In this document: piece after piece, positions 1 to 7,862 of the stretch
How positions within the stretch are numbered: the first letter of the stretch is position 1
How the letters are laid out: each line of letters starts with the position of its first letter
Assembly (NCBI GenBank): GCA_946886865.1
Contig: CAMPJI010000050.1
Location: 1-16,000 of the forward strand
Direction: 5' to 3'
DNA: 16,000 nt
Origin: an uncultured Lysobacterales bacterium
GTDB lineage: Bacteria > Pseudomonadota > Gammaproteobacteria > Xanthomonadales > Xanthomonadaceae
The notes under the pieces: generated by a model
Told to the model about the DNA's origin: nothing
Seen by the model: only the letters and a program-made list of their open reading frames with translations
Databases searched by the model: none
Program-made: the position numbers and the translations under genes

Positions 1-1106
1 TCGGCGACGTGTTCCCGGTGTCGGCCTACGGCCTGTCGCGCAACACCATCGGCGCGGGCGTACGGCTCAACCAGGTCGCGCAGCAGTTCGACCAGGGCAA
101 CGTCGAGTTCACCGGCAAGGCACTGGACCTGGCGATCAGCGGCCAGGGCTTCTTCACCCTGTCCAACCAGGGCTCGGCGGTGTACTCGCGCGCCGGCAAC
201 TTCGGCGCCGACCGCGACGGCTTCGTCGTCAACCCGTCGGGCCACCGCCTGCAGGTGTACCTGCCCAACGCCTCGGGCCAAGGCTTCGACACCGGCCGCA
301 TGAGCGACCTGCAGCTGGCCACCGGCGATTCGCCGCCGCGCGCCACCGCCGACGTCGAGCTGGGCAGCAACCTGCCGGCCGACGCGGCGCCGCCGACCAT
401 CGCGCCGTTCGATTCGACCGACCCGTCCAGCTACAACCACACCACGTCGCTGACGGTGTACGACTCGCTCGGTGCGCCGCACACGCAGTCGCTGTATTTC
501 GTCAAGACCGCCAACCCCAACGAGTGGCAGGTCCACACCGAGATCGACGGCAACGCCGTGGGCGGCGCGACCACGCTGCAGTACTCCGACACCGGCGCGT
601 TGGCCTCGCCCAACCCGGGCGAGTTCACGCTGCCGGCGTACGACCCGGGCAACGGCGCCGCGCCGCTGGCGCTGACCGTCGACGTGGGCGACTCCACCCA
701 GTACGGCGAGTCCTTCGGCGTGTCGCAGCTGGTGCAGGACGGCCATGCCACCGGCCGCCTCACCGGTATCGAGGTCTCGGCCACCGGCGTGGTCAGCGCG
801 CGCTACACCAACGGCGTGTCCAACGCGCTGGGCCAGGTGGCGATGACCAACTTCGCCAACCCGCAGGGCCTGCAACCGCTGGGCGACAACGGCTGGGCGG
901 AGACGTTCGAGTCCGGCCAGCCGCGCCGCGGCGCCGCCGGCAACTCCGAGTTCGGCCTGGTGCAGGGCGGCGCGCTGGAGGCCTCCAACGTCGACCTGAC
1001 CGCGCAGCTGGTGAACATGATCACCGCGCAGCGCAACTTCCAGGCCAACGCGCAGATGATCTCCACGCAGGACCAGATCACCCAGACCGTCATCAACATC
1101 CGCTGA
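1..1106 (+). CDS. flgE: Flagellar hook protein FlgE (5' end outside the window)
   Basis: This is the C-terminal ~368 residues of the hook subunit, which polymerises into the curved hook joining the rod to the filament. The reading frame is already open at base 3, and the first GTG (9) is an internal Val in the motif GDVFPVSAYG, so roughly 40-50 N-terminal residues, including the NLAN..TTGF rod/hook signature, lie upstream. Visible family features are the FTGKALDLAISGQGFF segment, the SLTVYDSLGAPH segment of the FlgE D2 region, and the C-terminal LEASNVDLTAQLVNMITAQRNFQANAQ helix shared by rod and hook proteins, ending at TGA 1104-1106. It is followed at once by an intrinsic terminator, so it is probably the last gene of an upstream operon (flgBCDE type). 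Identity is very secure; only the start is unknown. Confidence 0.96.
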   Translation, partial: GDVFPVSAYGLSRNTIGAGVRLNQVAQQFDQGNVEFTGKALDLAISGQGFFTLSNQGSAVYSRAGNFGADRDGFVVNPSGHRLQVYLPNASGQGFDTGRMSDLQLATGDSPPRATADVELGSNLPADAAPPTIAPFDSTDPSSYNHTTSLTVYDSLGAPHTQSLYFVKTANPNEWQVHTEIDGNAVGGATTLQYSDTGALASPNPGEFTLPAYDPGNGAAPLALTVDVGDSTQYGESFGVSQLVQDGHATGRLTGIEVSATGVVSARYTNGVSNALGQVAMTNFANPQGLQPLGDNGWAETFESGQPRRGAAGNSEFGLVQGGALEASNVDLTAQLVNMITAQRNFQANAQMISTQDQITQTVINIR

Positions 1107-1142
1107 TGCCCCGGCCGCGGCGCGGAGCGCCGCCCGGGACCG

Positions 1143-1179
1143 ACAGGCCGCCCACGTCCCCGGGGCGGCCTGTTTTTTT
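1143..1179 (+). terminator. Rho-independent terminator after flgE
   Basis: A perfect 11-bp stem (1143-1153 pairing with 1163-1173, ACAGGCCGCCC / GGGCGGCCTGT) with a 9-base loop runs straight into seven T residues (1173-1179). This is a textbook intrinsic terminator, 36 bases past the flgE stop. It should end the upstream transcript and separate flgE from flgF transcriptionally. Confidence 0.93.
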
Positions 1180-1194
1180 GGTGCCGCCCGCGCG

Positions 1195-1210
1195 CGGCAC
1201 GGGTCTTGCC
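1195..1210 (+). promoter_or_regulatory. Sigma-54 (RpoN) promoter for the flgF operon
   Basis: The sequence CGGCACGGGTCTTGCC matches the sigma-54 consensus TGGCACG-N4-TTGCW except for the first and last base. The GG (1196-1197) and GC (1208-1209) elements have the obligatory 10-base separation. The predicted start site is about 1220, some 47 bases before the flgF ATG. It lies directly behind the flgE terminator, which strongly supports a real new transcription start. In Pseudomonas-type polar flagella the flgFGHIJKL operon is known to be RpoN-dependent with a FleQ/FleR-class activator. The activator-binding site was not identified here. Confidence 0.85.
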
Positions 1211-1267
1211 TCACTCCGTGCAACGCGGCCGTCTCGATGGCGCCGCACCACGGACCGCGAGGCCGAG

Positions 1268-2017
1268 ATGATCGACAAATCCGTCTATGTCGCCATGACC
1301 GGCGCCAGCGCCACGCTGAAGGCGCAGGCCTCGGTGTCGCACAACCTGGCCAACGCCAACACGGTCGGCTTCCAGGCCACGCTCAACGGCACGGTGGCCG
1401 CGCCGGTGCAGGGGCCGGGCCTGGCCTCCCGCATCGCCGCCAGCCACGAGACCCTCGGCGTCAGCGCCCGCGCCGGTGCCATCCAGCAGACCGGCGACGC
1501 ACTGGACGTCGCCCTCGACGCCGACCGCTGGCTGGCCGTGCAGGCGCCCGACGGCGGCACCGCCTACACCCGGAGCGGCGACCTCAAGCTCAGCCCCAAC
1601 GGCATCCTGACCACGTCCACCGGCCTGCCGGTGCTGGGCGCCAACGGCCAGCCCGTCGCCATCCCGCCGCACGACTCGCTGCATATCGGCGGCGACGGCA
1701 CCATCTCGATCGTCCCGCAGGGCGAGCCGCCGGCCAACGTCGCCGAAGCCGGCCGCCTGCAGGTGGTGGCCGCGGCCACGCGCGACCTGCAGCGCGGCGG
1801 CGACGGCCTGATGCGCGCGCCCGACGGCACGCCGCCGCCCGCCCCCGCCGCCGGCACGGTGCTGACCTCCGGCGCGGTGGAGGCCAGCAACGTCGACTCC
1901 ACCTCGATGCTGGTGCAGATGATCCAGCTGTCGCGCCAGTTCGAGATGCAGGTACGCGTCTTGCAGAGCGGTGAAGAGAACGCCCGCGCCGCGACGTCGC
2001 TGATGTCCTCGCGCTGA
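1268..2017 (+). CDS. flgF: Proximal rod protein FlgF
   Basis: FlgF is a 249-residue subunit of the proximal rod of the flagellar basal body, exported by the flagellar type III system and assembled in the periplasm. The N-terminus MIDKSVYVAMTGAS and the NLANANTVGF signature (residues 26-35) are typical of FlgF, and the C-terminal VEASNVDSTSMLVQMIQLSRQFE helix is the family's paired coiled-coil end. ATG 1268 is preceded by GAGG (1259-1262) at good spacing and gives the expected N-terminus; longer in-frame extensions run through the promoter and terminator and are rejected. It is the first gene of the sigma-54-driven operon. An 83-base gap with no obvious signal separates it from flgG. The C-terminal domain has a Pro/Ala stretch (APDGTPPPAPAAG) just before the final helix. 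Confidence 0.95.
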   Translation: MIDKSVYVAMTGASATLKAQASVSHNLANANTVGFQATLNGTVAAPVQGPGLASRIAASHETLGVSARAGAIQQTGDALDVALDADRWLAVQAPDGGTAYTRSGDLKLSPNGILTTSTGLPVLGANGQPVAIPPHDSLHIGGDGTISIVPQGEPPANVAEAGRLQVVAAATRDLQRGGDGLMRAPDGTPPPAPAAGTVLTSGAVEASNVDSTSMLVQMIQLSRQFEMQVRVLQSGEENARAATSLMSSR

Positions 2018-2100
2018 CCGCTCCACCCCTTTTAACGCGCGACGCACCACCGCCACCCGCGCCGCGCCGATGAATTGACACCGTCCCGGAGGACGCCGCC

Positions 2101-2886
2101 ATGACCCAGGCCCTGTGGATCGCCAAGACCGGACTCGATGCGCAGCAGACGCGCATGGCGGTCATTTCCAACAACCTCGCCAACACCAACACCACCGGCT
2201 TCAAGCGCGACCGCGCCAGCTTCGAGGACCTGCTGTACCAGACCGTGCGCCAGCCCGGCGGCGCGACCTCCGAGCAGACCCAGCTGCCGACCGGCCTGTC
2301 CACCGGCACCGGCGTGCGGGTGGCGGCCACGGCCAAGCAGTTCACCCAGGGCAACCTGTCGCAGACCGGCAACGCGCTGGACGTGGCGATCAACGGCCGC
2401 GGGTTCTTCGAGGTGCTGCTGCCCGACGGCAGCTCGGCCTACACCCGCGACGGCAGCTTCCAGATCAACGCCCAGGGCGAGATGGTCACCAACGCCGGCT
2501 ACCCGGTGCAGCCGGGCCTGCAGCTGCCCGAGGGCGCGCAGAGCATCACCATTGGCGCCGACGGCACCGTCAGCGTGCAGCTGGCCGGTGAGCCCGAAGC
2601 GGTGCAGGTCGGCGCCCTGACCCTGGCCGACTTCGTCAATCCCGCCGGCCTGCAGGCCAAGGGCGAGAACCTCTACATCGAGACCGGCGCCAGCGGCCCG
2701 GCGCAGCAGGGCGCACCCGGCACGGCCGGCGCCGGCCTGCTGGTGCAGGGCGCGCTGGAGAGCAGCAACGTCAACGTCGTCGAGGAACTGGTGTCGATGA
2801 TCGAGACCCAGCGCGCCTACGAGACCAACGCCAAGGCGATCTCGACGACCGACAACATGCTCGGCTTCCTCAACCAGAACCTGTGA
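2101..2886 (+). CDS. flgG: Distal rod protein FlgG
   Basis: FlgG is a 261-residue subunit of the distal rod, the driveshaft that passes through the P- and L-rings. Its length is typical for the family. It carries [11 protein letters not shown] (residues 24-34), the FlgG-specific [13 protein letters not shown] segment (41-53) that distinguishes distal rod from hook protein, the [13 protein letters not shown] region, and the C-terminal [23 protein letters not shown] helix (219 onward). ATG 2101 has a strong GGAGG ribosome binding site at 2088-2092. Its TGA overlaps the GTG start of flgH (GTGA at 2883-2886), suggesting translational coupling. Confidence 0.97.
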   Translation: MTQALWIAKTGLDAQQTRMAVISNNLANTNTTGFKRDRASFEDLLYQTVRQPGGATSEQTQLPTGLSTGTGVRVAATAKQFTQGNLSQTGNALDVAINGRGFFEVLLPDGSSAYTRDGSFQINAQGEMVTNAGYPVQPGLQLPEGAQSITIGADGTVSVQLAGEPEAVQVGALTLADFVNPAGLQAKGENLYIETGASGPAQQGAPGTAGAGLLVQGALESSNVNVVEELVSMIETQRAYETNAKAISTTDNMLGFLNQNL

Positions 2887-3665
2887 GCACGACCATGACC
2901 CGCCGCTTCCTCTTGTGCCTGGCCGTGGCCGCGTGCCTCGCGCTTCCCGGCTGCGCCACGGTCATGGGCGATGTCCGCCCGTTCGACCGCGTCGCGCCCT
3001 CGCCCTACGACACGCACCCGGCCATGGCCGCGCAGGCGCATCCCCACGCCGTGGCCCCGGCCGCCGCCCTGCCCGCGCCGGCCTACGCCGCGGCGGCCGG
3101 CGGTGGCGGCTCGATCTACGCCAACGCCAGCGGCGGCGGCAACCGTGGCCTGCGGCTGTACCAGGACAACAAGGCGCGCGAAGTCGGCGACCTGCTGACC
3201 ATCGAGCTGGTCGAACGCACCACCTCGCGCTCGGTCGCGCAGACCTCCGTCACCAAGGACGCGGGCATCGCCATGGGCGCGCCGACGATTGCCGGGGTGC
3301 CGATCACCTACAACGGCCAGTCGATCCTGGAGGCCGAGGTCGAGGGCAGCCGCGACTTCGCCGGCGTCGGCAACTCCACCCAGGCCAACCAGCTCGACGG
3401 CGACATCACCGTGACCGTCGTGCGCAACCTGGGCAACGGCAACCTGCTGGTCAGCGGCGAAAAGATGATGCGCCTCAACCAGGGCGACGAGCTGGTCCAG
3501 GTTCAAGGGATCGTGCGCACGGCCGATATCGGTCCCGACAACCGCATTCCGTCCAACCGGGTCGGCGAGGCACGCATCGTCTATGGCGGTCGCGGCACGC
3601 TGGCGCGGTCCAACGCGATGGGCTGGCTCGGCCGCTTCTTCAACTCCGCTGCCTTCCCGTACTGA
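2883..3665 (+). CDS. flgH: Flagellar L-ring lipoprotein FlgH
   Basis: FlgH forms the outer-membrane L-ring, a bushing around the distal rod. From GTG 2883 the protein has 260 residues, with a positively charged n-region (TRRF), a hydrophobic core and a lipobox LPGC with the acylated Cys at residue 24, so it should be exported by Sec and processed by signal peptidase II. An Ala/Pro-rich low-complexity linker (about residues 40-75) precedes the conserved GSIYANAS and [22 protein letters not shown] core. The C-terminus FFNSAAFPY is also typical. GTG 2883 overlaps the flgG stop (GTGA). ATG 2895, four codons later, is an equally plausible start because the signal peptide then begins MTRRF, and neither has a good Shine-Dalgarno sequence. 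Pro at the -2 lipobox position is slightly unusual but tolerated. Confidence 0.95.
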   Translation: MSTTMTRRFLLCLAVAACLALPGCATVMGDVRPFDRVAPSPYDTHPAMAAQAHPHAVAPAAALPAPAYAAAAGGGGSIYANASGGGNRGLRLYQDNKAREVGDLLTIELVERTTSRSVAQTSVTKDAGIAMGAPTIAGVPITYNGQSILEAEVEGSRDFAGVGNSTQANQLDGDITVTVVRNLGNGNLLVSGEKMMRLNQGDELVQVQGIVRTADIGPDNRIPSNRVGEARIVYGGRGTLARSNAMGWLGRFFNSAAFPY

Positions 3666-3673
3666 GGTGTGAC

Positions 3674-4885
3674 GTGAACCGACTGATCGACCTCATGCGT
3701 GGTTTTCGTGGCTTCGGTAGCCCGGGTAAGCGCAGCGCACCCGGGATCGGACGCTCCGGTGCCACCAACCCGGGTGCGGCCTTCGGCCTTACCCGGGCTA
3801 CACGGATCATCGTCGCCCTCGGGTTGCTGGCGGTCGCGTCAAACGCCAGCGCCGAACGCATCAAGGACCTGGCCCAGGTGGCCGGCGTGCGCGGCAACCA
3901 GCTGGTGGGCTACGGCCTGGTGGTCGGCCTGGACGGCAGCGGCGACCGCACCAGCCAGACGCCCTTCACGGTGCAGAGCCTGAAGAACATGCTCGACCAG
4001 CTGGGCGTCACCATCCCGCCCGGCGTCAACCCGCAGCTCAAGAACGTGGCGGCCGTGGCCATCCACGCCGAGCTGCCCGCCTACGCCAAGCCCGGCCAGA
4101 CCATCGATGTCAGCGTGTCGTCCATCGGCAACGCGGGCTCGCTGCGCGGCGGCAGCCTGCTGATGGCGCCGCTCAAGGGCATCGACGGCGAGGTCTACGC
4201 CATCGCCCAGGGCAACCTGGTGGTCAGCGGCTTCGGCGCGTCGGGGCGCGATGGCTCGCGGATCTCGGTCAACGCCCCCAACAGCGGCTCCATCCCCAAC
4301 GGTGCGATCGTCGAGCGCGCCGTCGCCGGCGGCCCGTCCGGTGGCCCGGTGCTGCTCAACCTGCACGAATTCGACTTCTCCACCGCCGCCTCGATCGTCT
4401 CGGCGATCGACCGCGCCTTCGGCCCGGGCCGCGCGCGCGCGCTGGACGGGGTGACCATCGAAGTCACGCCGCCGCCGGGCGATCGCATCTCGTTCCTGTC
4501 GGCGCTGGAAGGCCTGCAGGTCGCACCGGGTGTGGCGGCGGCCAAGGTCATCGTCAACGCCCGCACCGGCACCGTGGTCATGGGCGGCCAGGTCACCGTG
4601 CTGCCGGCCGCGGTCGCGCACGGCTCACTGACCGTGTCGATCGTCGAGAACCTGCAGGTCGACCAGCCGGGCGCCTTCGCCAACGGCGTCACCACCGTGA
4701 CCCCGCAGTCGACCATCGAGGCCACCCAGGAAGGCAGCCGCATGTTCATGTTCGAGGGCGGCACCTCGCTGGAGGCCATCGTCCGCGCGGTCAACGCCGT
4801 CGGCGCCGCCCCCGGCGACATCGTCGCGATCCTGGAAGCGCTCAAGCGCGCGGGATCTTTGCGCGCCGAGCTCGAGGTCATCTGA
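3674..4885 (+). CDS. flgI: Flagellar P-ring protein FlgI with a REP element inside its signal-peptide region
   Basis: FlgI builds the periplasmic P-ring in the peptidoglycan layer. The mature part begins [20 protein letters not shown] and continues through [13 protein letters not shown] and [12 protein letters not shown] to a C-terminal [17 protein letters not shown], all hallmarks of FlgI. GTG 3674 is preceded by GAGG (3664-3667) at 6-base spacing and gives 403 residues; ATG 3695 is an alternative. The n-region is abnormally long: residues 15-43 are encoded by an 85-base palindromic repeat (3717-3801), followed by the hydrophobic core [11 protein letters not shown] (45-55) and a cleavage site after NASA (residue 60). 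No ATG, GTG or TTG lies in frame between the repeat and the hydrophobic core, so translation must start before the repeat to make a signal peptide. Mature length (~343) is normal. Confidence 0.95.
   Translation: MNRLIDLMRGFRGFGSPGKRSAPGIGRSGATNPGAAFGLTRATRIIVALGLLAVASNASAERIKDLAQVAGVRGNQLVGYGLVVGLDGSGDRTSQTPFTVQSLKNMLDQLGVTIPPGVNPQLKNVAAVAIHAELPAYAKPGQTIDVSVSSIGNAGSLRGGSLLMAPLKGIDGEVYAIAQGNLVVSGFGASGRDGSRISVNAPNSGSIPNGAIVERAVAGGPSGGPVLLNLHEFDFSTAASIVSAIDRAFGPGRARALDGVTIEVTPPPGDRISFLSALEGLQVAPGVAAAKVIVNARTGTVVMGGQVTVLPAAVAHGSLTVSIVENLQVDQPGAFANGVTTVTPQSTIEATQEGSRMFMFEGGTSLEAIVRAVNAVGAAPGDIVAILEALKRAGSLRAELEVI
3717..3801. repeat. REP-like palindromic element within flgI
   Basis: The ends are perfect 14-base inverted repeats: GTAGCCCGGGTAAG at 3717-3730 and CTTACCCGGGCTAC at 3788-3801. 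A second inner inverted pair follows, CGCACCCGGG at 3736-3745 and CCCGGGTGCG at 3769-3778, so the 85 bases could fold into a long imperfect hairpin. I recognise this sequence type as a dispersed intergenic repeat common in Xanthomonadaceae genomes (from memory, not searched). Here it sits inside a coding sequence and stays in frame. No target-site duplication is evident at its edges. Confidence 0.82.
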
Positions 4886-4915
4886 TGCAGGCACAGCCCT
4901 TGCACTGACCCCGCC

Positions 4916-5953
4916 ATGCGCCTTCCCTCCGCCACCGCCGTGCCCATGACGCCGTCCGCGCAGCCCTCGCGCGAACGGCTGCAGACGGCCGCGCGCGAGC
5001 TGGAGACGCAGTTCGCCCAGATGATGCTCAAGACCATGCGGTCCACCAGCATGGGCGACTCGATGTTCGGCGAGAACAGCACCTACCGCGACATGCACGA
5101 CCAGCAACTGGCGCGCGAGCTGACCAAGGGTCGCGGCCTGGGCCTGGCGCCGATGATCGTGCAGCAGCTCGAGCGCAGCAGCGGGATGGCGCCGGCCGGC
5201 GTAACGGCCAGCGGCCCGCTGCCGATGCCGGGCCGCGCGCCCGGCGCGATGCTGCCGCTGGCGATGCCCAACGCGGGCGCCGGCATGGCGATGGCACTCC
5301 CCGCGGCCGGTGCCGGGATGCTGGCGCCCAGCTCCAGCGGCATCTCCATGGCCGCCGTCAATCCACTGGCGCTGCCGGCCGCGCCGGCACCCGAACCGCA
5401 CTACCCCGCCCACGTGCCGTCGATGGACGCGGCCCACTGCGATGCCGACGGCACGCTGGACTGCTCCAGCCCCGAGGCGTTCGTGAAGTCGATCTGGCCG
5501 CATGCGCAGCGCACCGCCGCCGAGCTGGGCGTCTCGCCCAAGGCGCTGGTCGCGCAAGCGGCGCTGGAGACCGGCTGGGGCCGCAAGCTGGTCGGCGGCG
5601 GCAGCGGCGTGGACTCGCACAACCTGTTCGGCATCAAGGCCACCGGCTGGAACGGCGCACGCGTCAGCTCCGGCACCCACGAGTACGTCAACGGCGTGCG
5701 TCGCAACGAGACCGCCGACTTCCGTGCCTACGCGTCCGCGCACGAGAGCTTCGCCGACTACGCACGCCTGCTGCGCGGCTCGCGCTATGCCGGCGCGCTG
5801 GAAGCGGGCACCGACGCCACGCAATTCGCCTCGGCCCTGCAACGTGCCGGCTACGCCACCGATCCCAACTACGCCGCCAAGATCTCGGCGATCGTCAACG
5901 GGCCCACCCTCAACCGCGCGCTGGCCTCGATGCCCGGCGCGACGCGAGGCTGA
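4916..5953 (+). CDS. flgJ: Flagellar rod-cap protein and peptidoglycan hydrolase FlgJ
   Basis: FlgJ caps the growing rod and cuts peptidoglycan so that the rod can cross the cell wall. The 345-residue protein has two parts. Residues ~18-90 form the rod-cap domain (ELETQFAQMMLKTMRSTSMGDSMFG, then YRDMHDQQLARELTKGRGLGLAPMIVQQL). Residues ~180-335 form a GH73 glucosaminidase domain with the catalytic Glu in ALETGWG (E218), HNLFGIKA, and the DFRAYASAHESFADYARLL segment. Between them (about 91-165) is a low-complexity linker rich in Met, Ala, Pro and Gly, longer than the cap domain seems to need. The start at ATG 4916 has no clear Shine-Dalgarno sequence; ATG 4946 is an alternative. The gene is 30 bases after flgI and 3 bases before flgK. 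Confidence 0.95.
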   Translation: MRLPSATAVPMTPSAQPSRERLQTAARELETQFAQMMLKTMRSTSMGDSMFGENSTYRDMHDQQLARELTKGRGLGLAPMIVQQLERSSGMAPAGVTASGPLPMPGRAPGAMLPLAMPNAGAGMAMALPAAGAGMLAPSSSGISMAAVNPLALPAAPAPEPHYPAHVPSMDAAHCDADGTLDCSSPEAFVKSIWPHAQRTAAELGVSPKALVAQAALETGWGRKLVGGGSGVDSHNLFGIKATGWNGARVSSGTHEYVNGVRRNETADFRAYASAHESFADYARLLRGSRYAGALEAGTDATQFASALQRAGYATDPNYAAKISAIVNGPTLNRALASMPGATRG

Positions 5954-5956
5954 CGC

Positions 5957-7834
5957 ATGACCATGCTCTCCACCGGCAGTTCCGCCCTGCTCGCCTTCCA
6001 GCGGGCGCTGTCGACCGTCGGTAACAACGTCGCCAATTCGGCCACGCCGGGCTACAGCCGCCAGCGCGTCGAACTCGCGACGCGACCCGGCCAGGGCGTC
6101 GGCGCCTCGCACATCGGCACCGGCGTGGACGTGGCCAAGCTGCAGCGCTTGGCCGACAGCCTGGTGTTCGCGCGGCAGGTCGACAGCAGCAGCGAACTGG
6201 GCCGCCTGCAGCAGCTGTCGTCGCTGTCGGGTCGCATCGACGGGCTGGTGTCGGACACCGCCACCGGCCTGTCCGCGCCGTGGTCGGGCTTCTTCGGCGC
6301 GGTCGAAGGCGTGGTCGCCGAACCCACGTCCACGGTCGCACGCAGCCAGGTGCTGGCCTCGGCCGAGCAGCTGGCCGCGCGCTGGCGCTCGATGGACCAG
6401 AGCCTGGCCGGCATGGAGACCGAGACCAACGAGCGCATGACCGCGCAGGTCGGCGAGGCCAACCGCATCGCCTCGGAGATCGCCAACCTCAACCGCGACA
6501 TCGTCGCCGCCGGCAGCAACGCCACGCCGGAACTGCTCGACCAGCGCGACCTGCGCGTGCAGCAACTGGCCGGCCTGGTAGGTGGCGAGACGGTGATGCA
6601 GGACGACGGCGCGATGAACGTCTTCACCGCCGGCGGCCAGGCCATGGTGCTGGGCAACCGCGCGATGGCGCTGAGCACCGTCACCGACCCCTTCCGCCCC
6701 GACCGCCTGCAACTGGCGCTGGACGGCCCCAACGGGTCCGTGCAGCTGCCGACCAGCAGTGTCTCGGGCGAAGTCGGCGGCCTGCTGGAATTCCGTAACC
6801 GCGTGCTGGACCCGGCGCGCGCCGAAGTCGGCCGCCTGGCGGTCGCGTTCGCGCAGAGTTTCAATGCCGGCCAGAACGCCGGCGTCGACTACAACGGCCA
6901 GCCCGGCGCGGATCTGTTTTCGATCCCCGCGCCCAAGGTCGACCGCCACGCCGGCAACACCGGCAGCGCGACGCTGACGGCCGCGTTCGGCGACACCGGC
7001 GCGCTCAAGGGCCACGACCTGACGCTGCGGTTCGACGGCGGCGCCTGGAGCGCGACGCGCGCCGGCACCGGCGAACCCGTCGTGATGACCGGCACCGGCA
7101 CCGCGGCCGATCCACTGGTGGTCGACGGCGTCGAACTGGTCGTGGGCGGTGCACCCGCCAACGGCGACCGCTTCTCGCTGCGCCCGACCTCCGGCGCGGC
7201 CAGCGGCCTGGTGGTCGCCCTGACCGACCCGGCCGGCATTGCCGCGGCATCGCCGCTGCAGACCGCGGCCGACACCGGCAACCTCGGCAACGCGGCGCTG
7301 GGCGGCGCACGCGTCACCGACCCGGCCGCCTTTGCCGGCTTCGGCGGTGCCACCATCGAATTCATCGACGCCGGCCAGTACACGGTCGACGGCGCCGGTC
7401 CCTACCCCTACACCGCCGGCACCCCGATCACCGGTACGGGCTGGTCGGTGCAGCTCGACGGCGCGCCGGTGGCCGGCGACAGCTTCACCCTGTCGCCCAC
7501 GCCCGCGCGCTCGTCCGACAACGGCAACGCGCGCGTGCTCGCCGGCCTGGACACGTCGGGCGTGCTCAACGGCGGCACGGTGGGCCTGACCGAAGGCCTG
7601 GCCCAGTTCACCGGCCGCGTCGGCAGCGACGCGCGCCACGCGGACATGACGCTGGAGGCGCAGAGCGCCATCGATGCGCAGGTCACGGCGGAGCGCGAAT
7701 CCGTGTCGGGCGTCAACCTCGACGAGGAAGCCGCCGACCTGCTGCGCTACCAGCAGGCCTACCAGGCCGCCGCGCAGGTCATCGCCACGGCCGACACGCT
7801 GTTCCAGTCGCTGCTCGGCGCGGTGCGCCGATGA
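5957..7834 (+). CDS. flgK: Flagellar hook-filament junction protein 1, FlgK (HAP1)
   Basis: FlgK forms the first junction layer between hook and filament and is exported as a late substrate. The 625-residue product is of normal size for the family. The N-terminus MLSTGSSALLAFQRALSTVGNNVANSATPGYSRQRVEL carries the GNN(V/I)AN..TPGYSRQ signature (residues ~22-37), and the C-terminus (581-625) has GVNLDEEAADLLRYQQAYQAAAQVI. The central part (about 330-540) holds the variable, Gly/Thr-rich surface domains. ATG 5957 follows the flgJ stop by three bases, with GAGG (5946-5949) inside the end of flgJ as the ribosome binding site. The long minus-strand frame lying opposite is a codon-bias artefact. Confidence 0.96.
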   Translation: MTMLSTGSSALLAFQRALSTVGNNVANSATPGYSRQRVELATRPGQGVGASHIGTGVDVAKLQRLADSLVFARQVDSSSELGRLQQLSSLSGRIDGLVSDTATGLSAPWSGFFGAVEGVVAEPTSTVARSQVLASAEQLAARWRSMDQSLAGMETETNERMTAQVGEANRIASEIANLNRDIVAAGSNATPELLDQRDLRVQQLAGLVGGETVMQDDGAMNVFTAGGQAMVLGNRAMALSTVTDPFRPDRLQLALDGPNGSVQLPTSSVSGEVGGLLEFRNRVLDPARAEVGRLAVAFAQSFNAGQNAGVDYNGQPGADLFSIPAPKVDRHAGNTGSATLTAAFGDTGALKGHDLTLRFDGGAWSATRAGTGEPVVMTGTGTAADPLVVDGVELVVGGAPANGDRFSLRPTSGAASGLVVALTDPAGIAAASPLQTAADTGNLGNAALGGARVTDPAAFAGFGGATIEFIDAGQYTVDGAGPYPYTAGTPITGTGWSVQLDGAPVAGDSFTLSPTPARSSDNGNARVLAGLDTSGVLNGGTVGLTEGLAQFTGRVGSDARHADMTLEAQSAIDAQVTAERESVSGVNLDEEAADLLRYQQAYQAAAQVIATADTLFQSLLGAVRR

Positions 7835-7862
7835 CAGCCGCCACGCATAACGGGAGGCGGGC

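Noticed and set aside
524..1267. Upstream extension of the flgF-frame open reading frame to base 524
   Set aside because: It overlaps flgE, the terminator and the promoter in another frame and reads as Arg/Ala-rich sequence; the ATG at 1268 with GAGG gives the true FlgF N-terminus.
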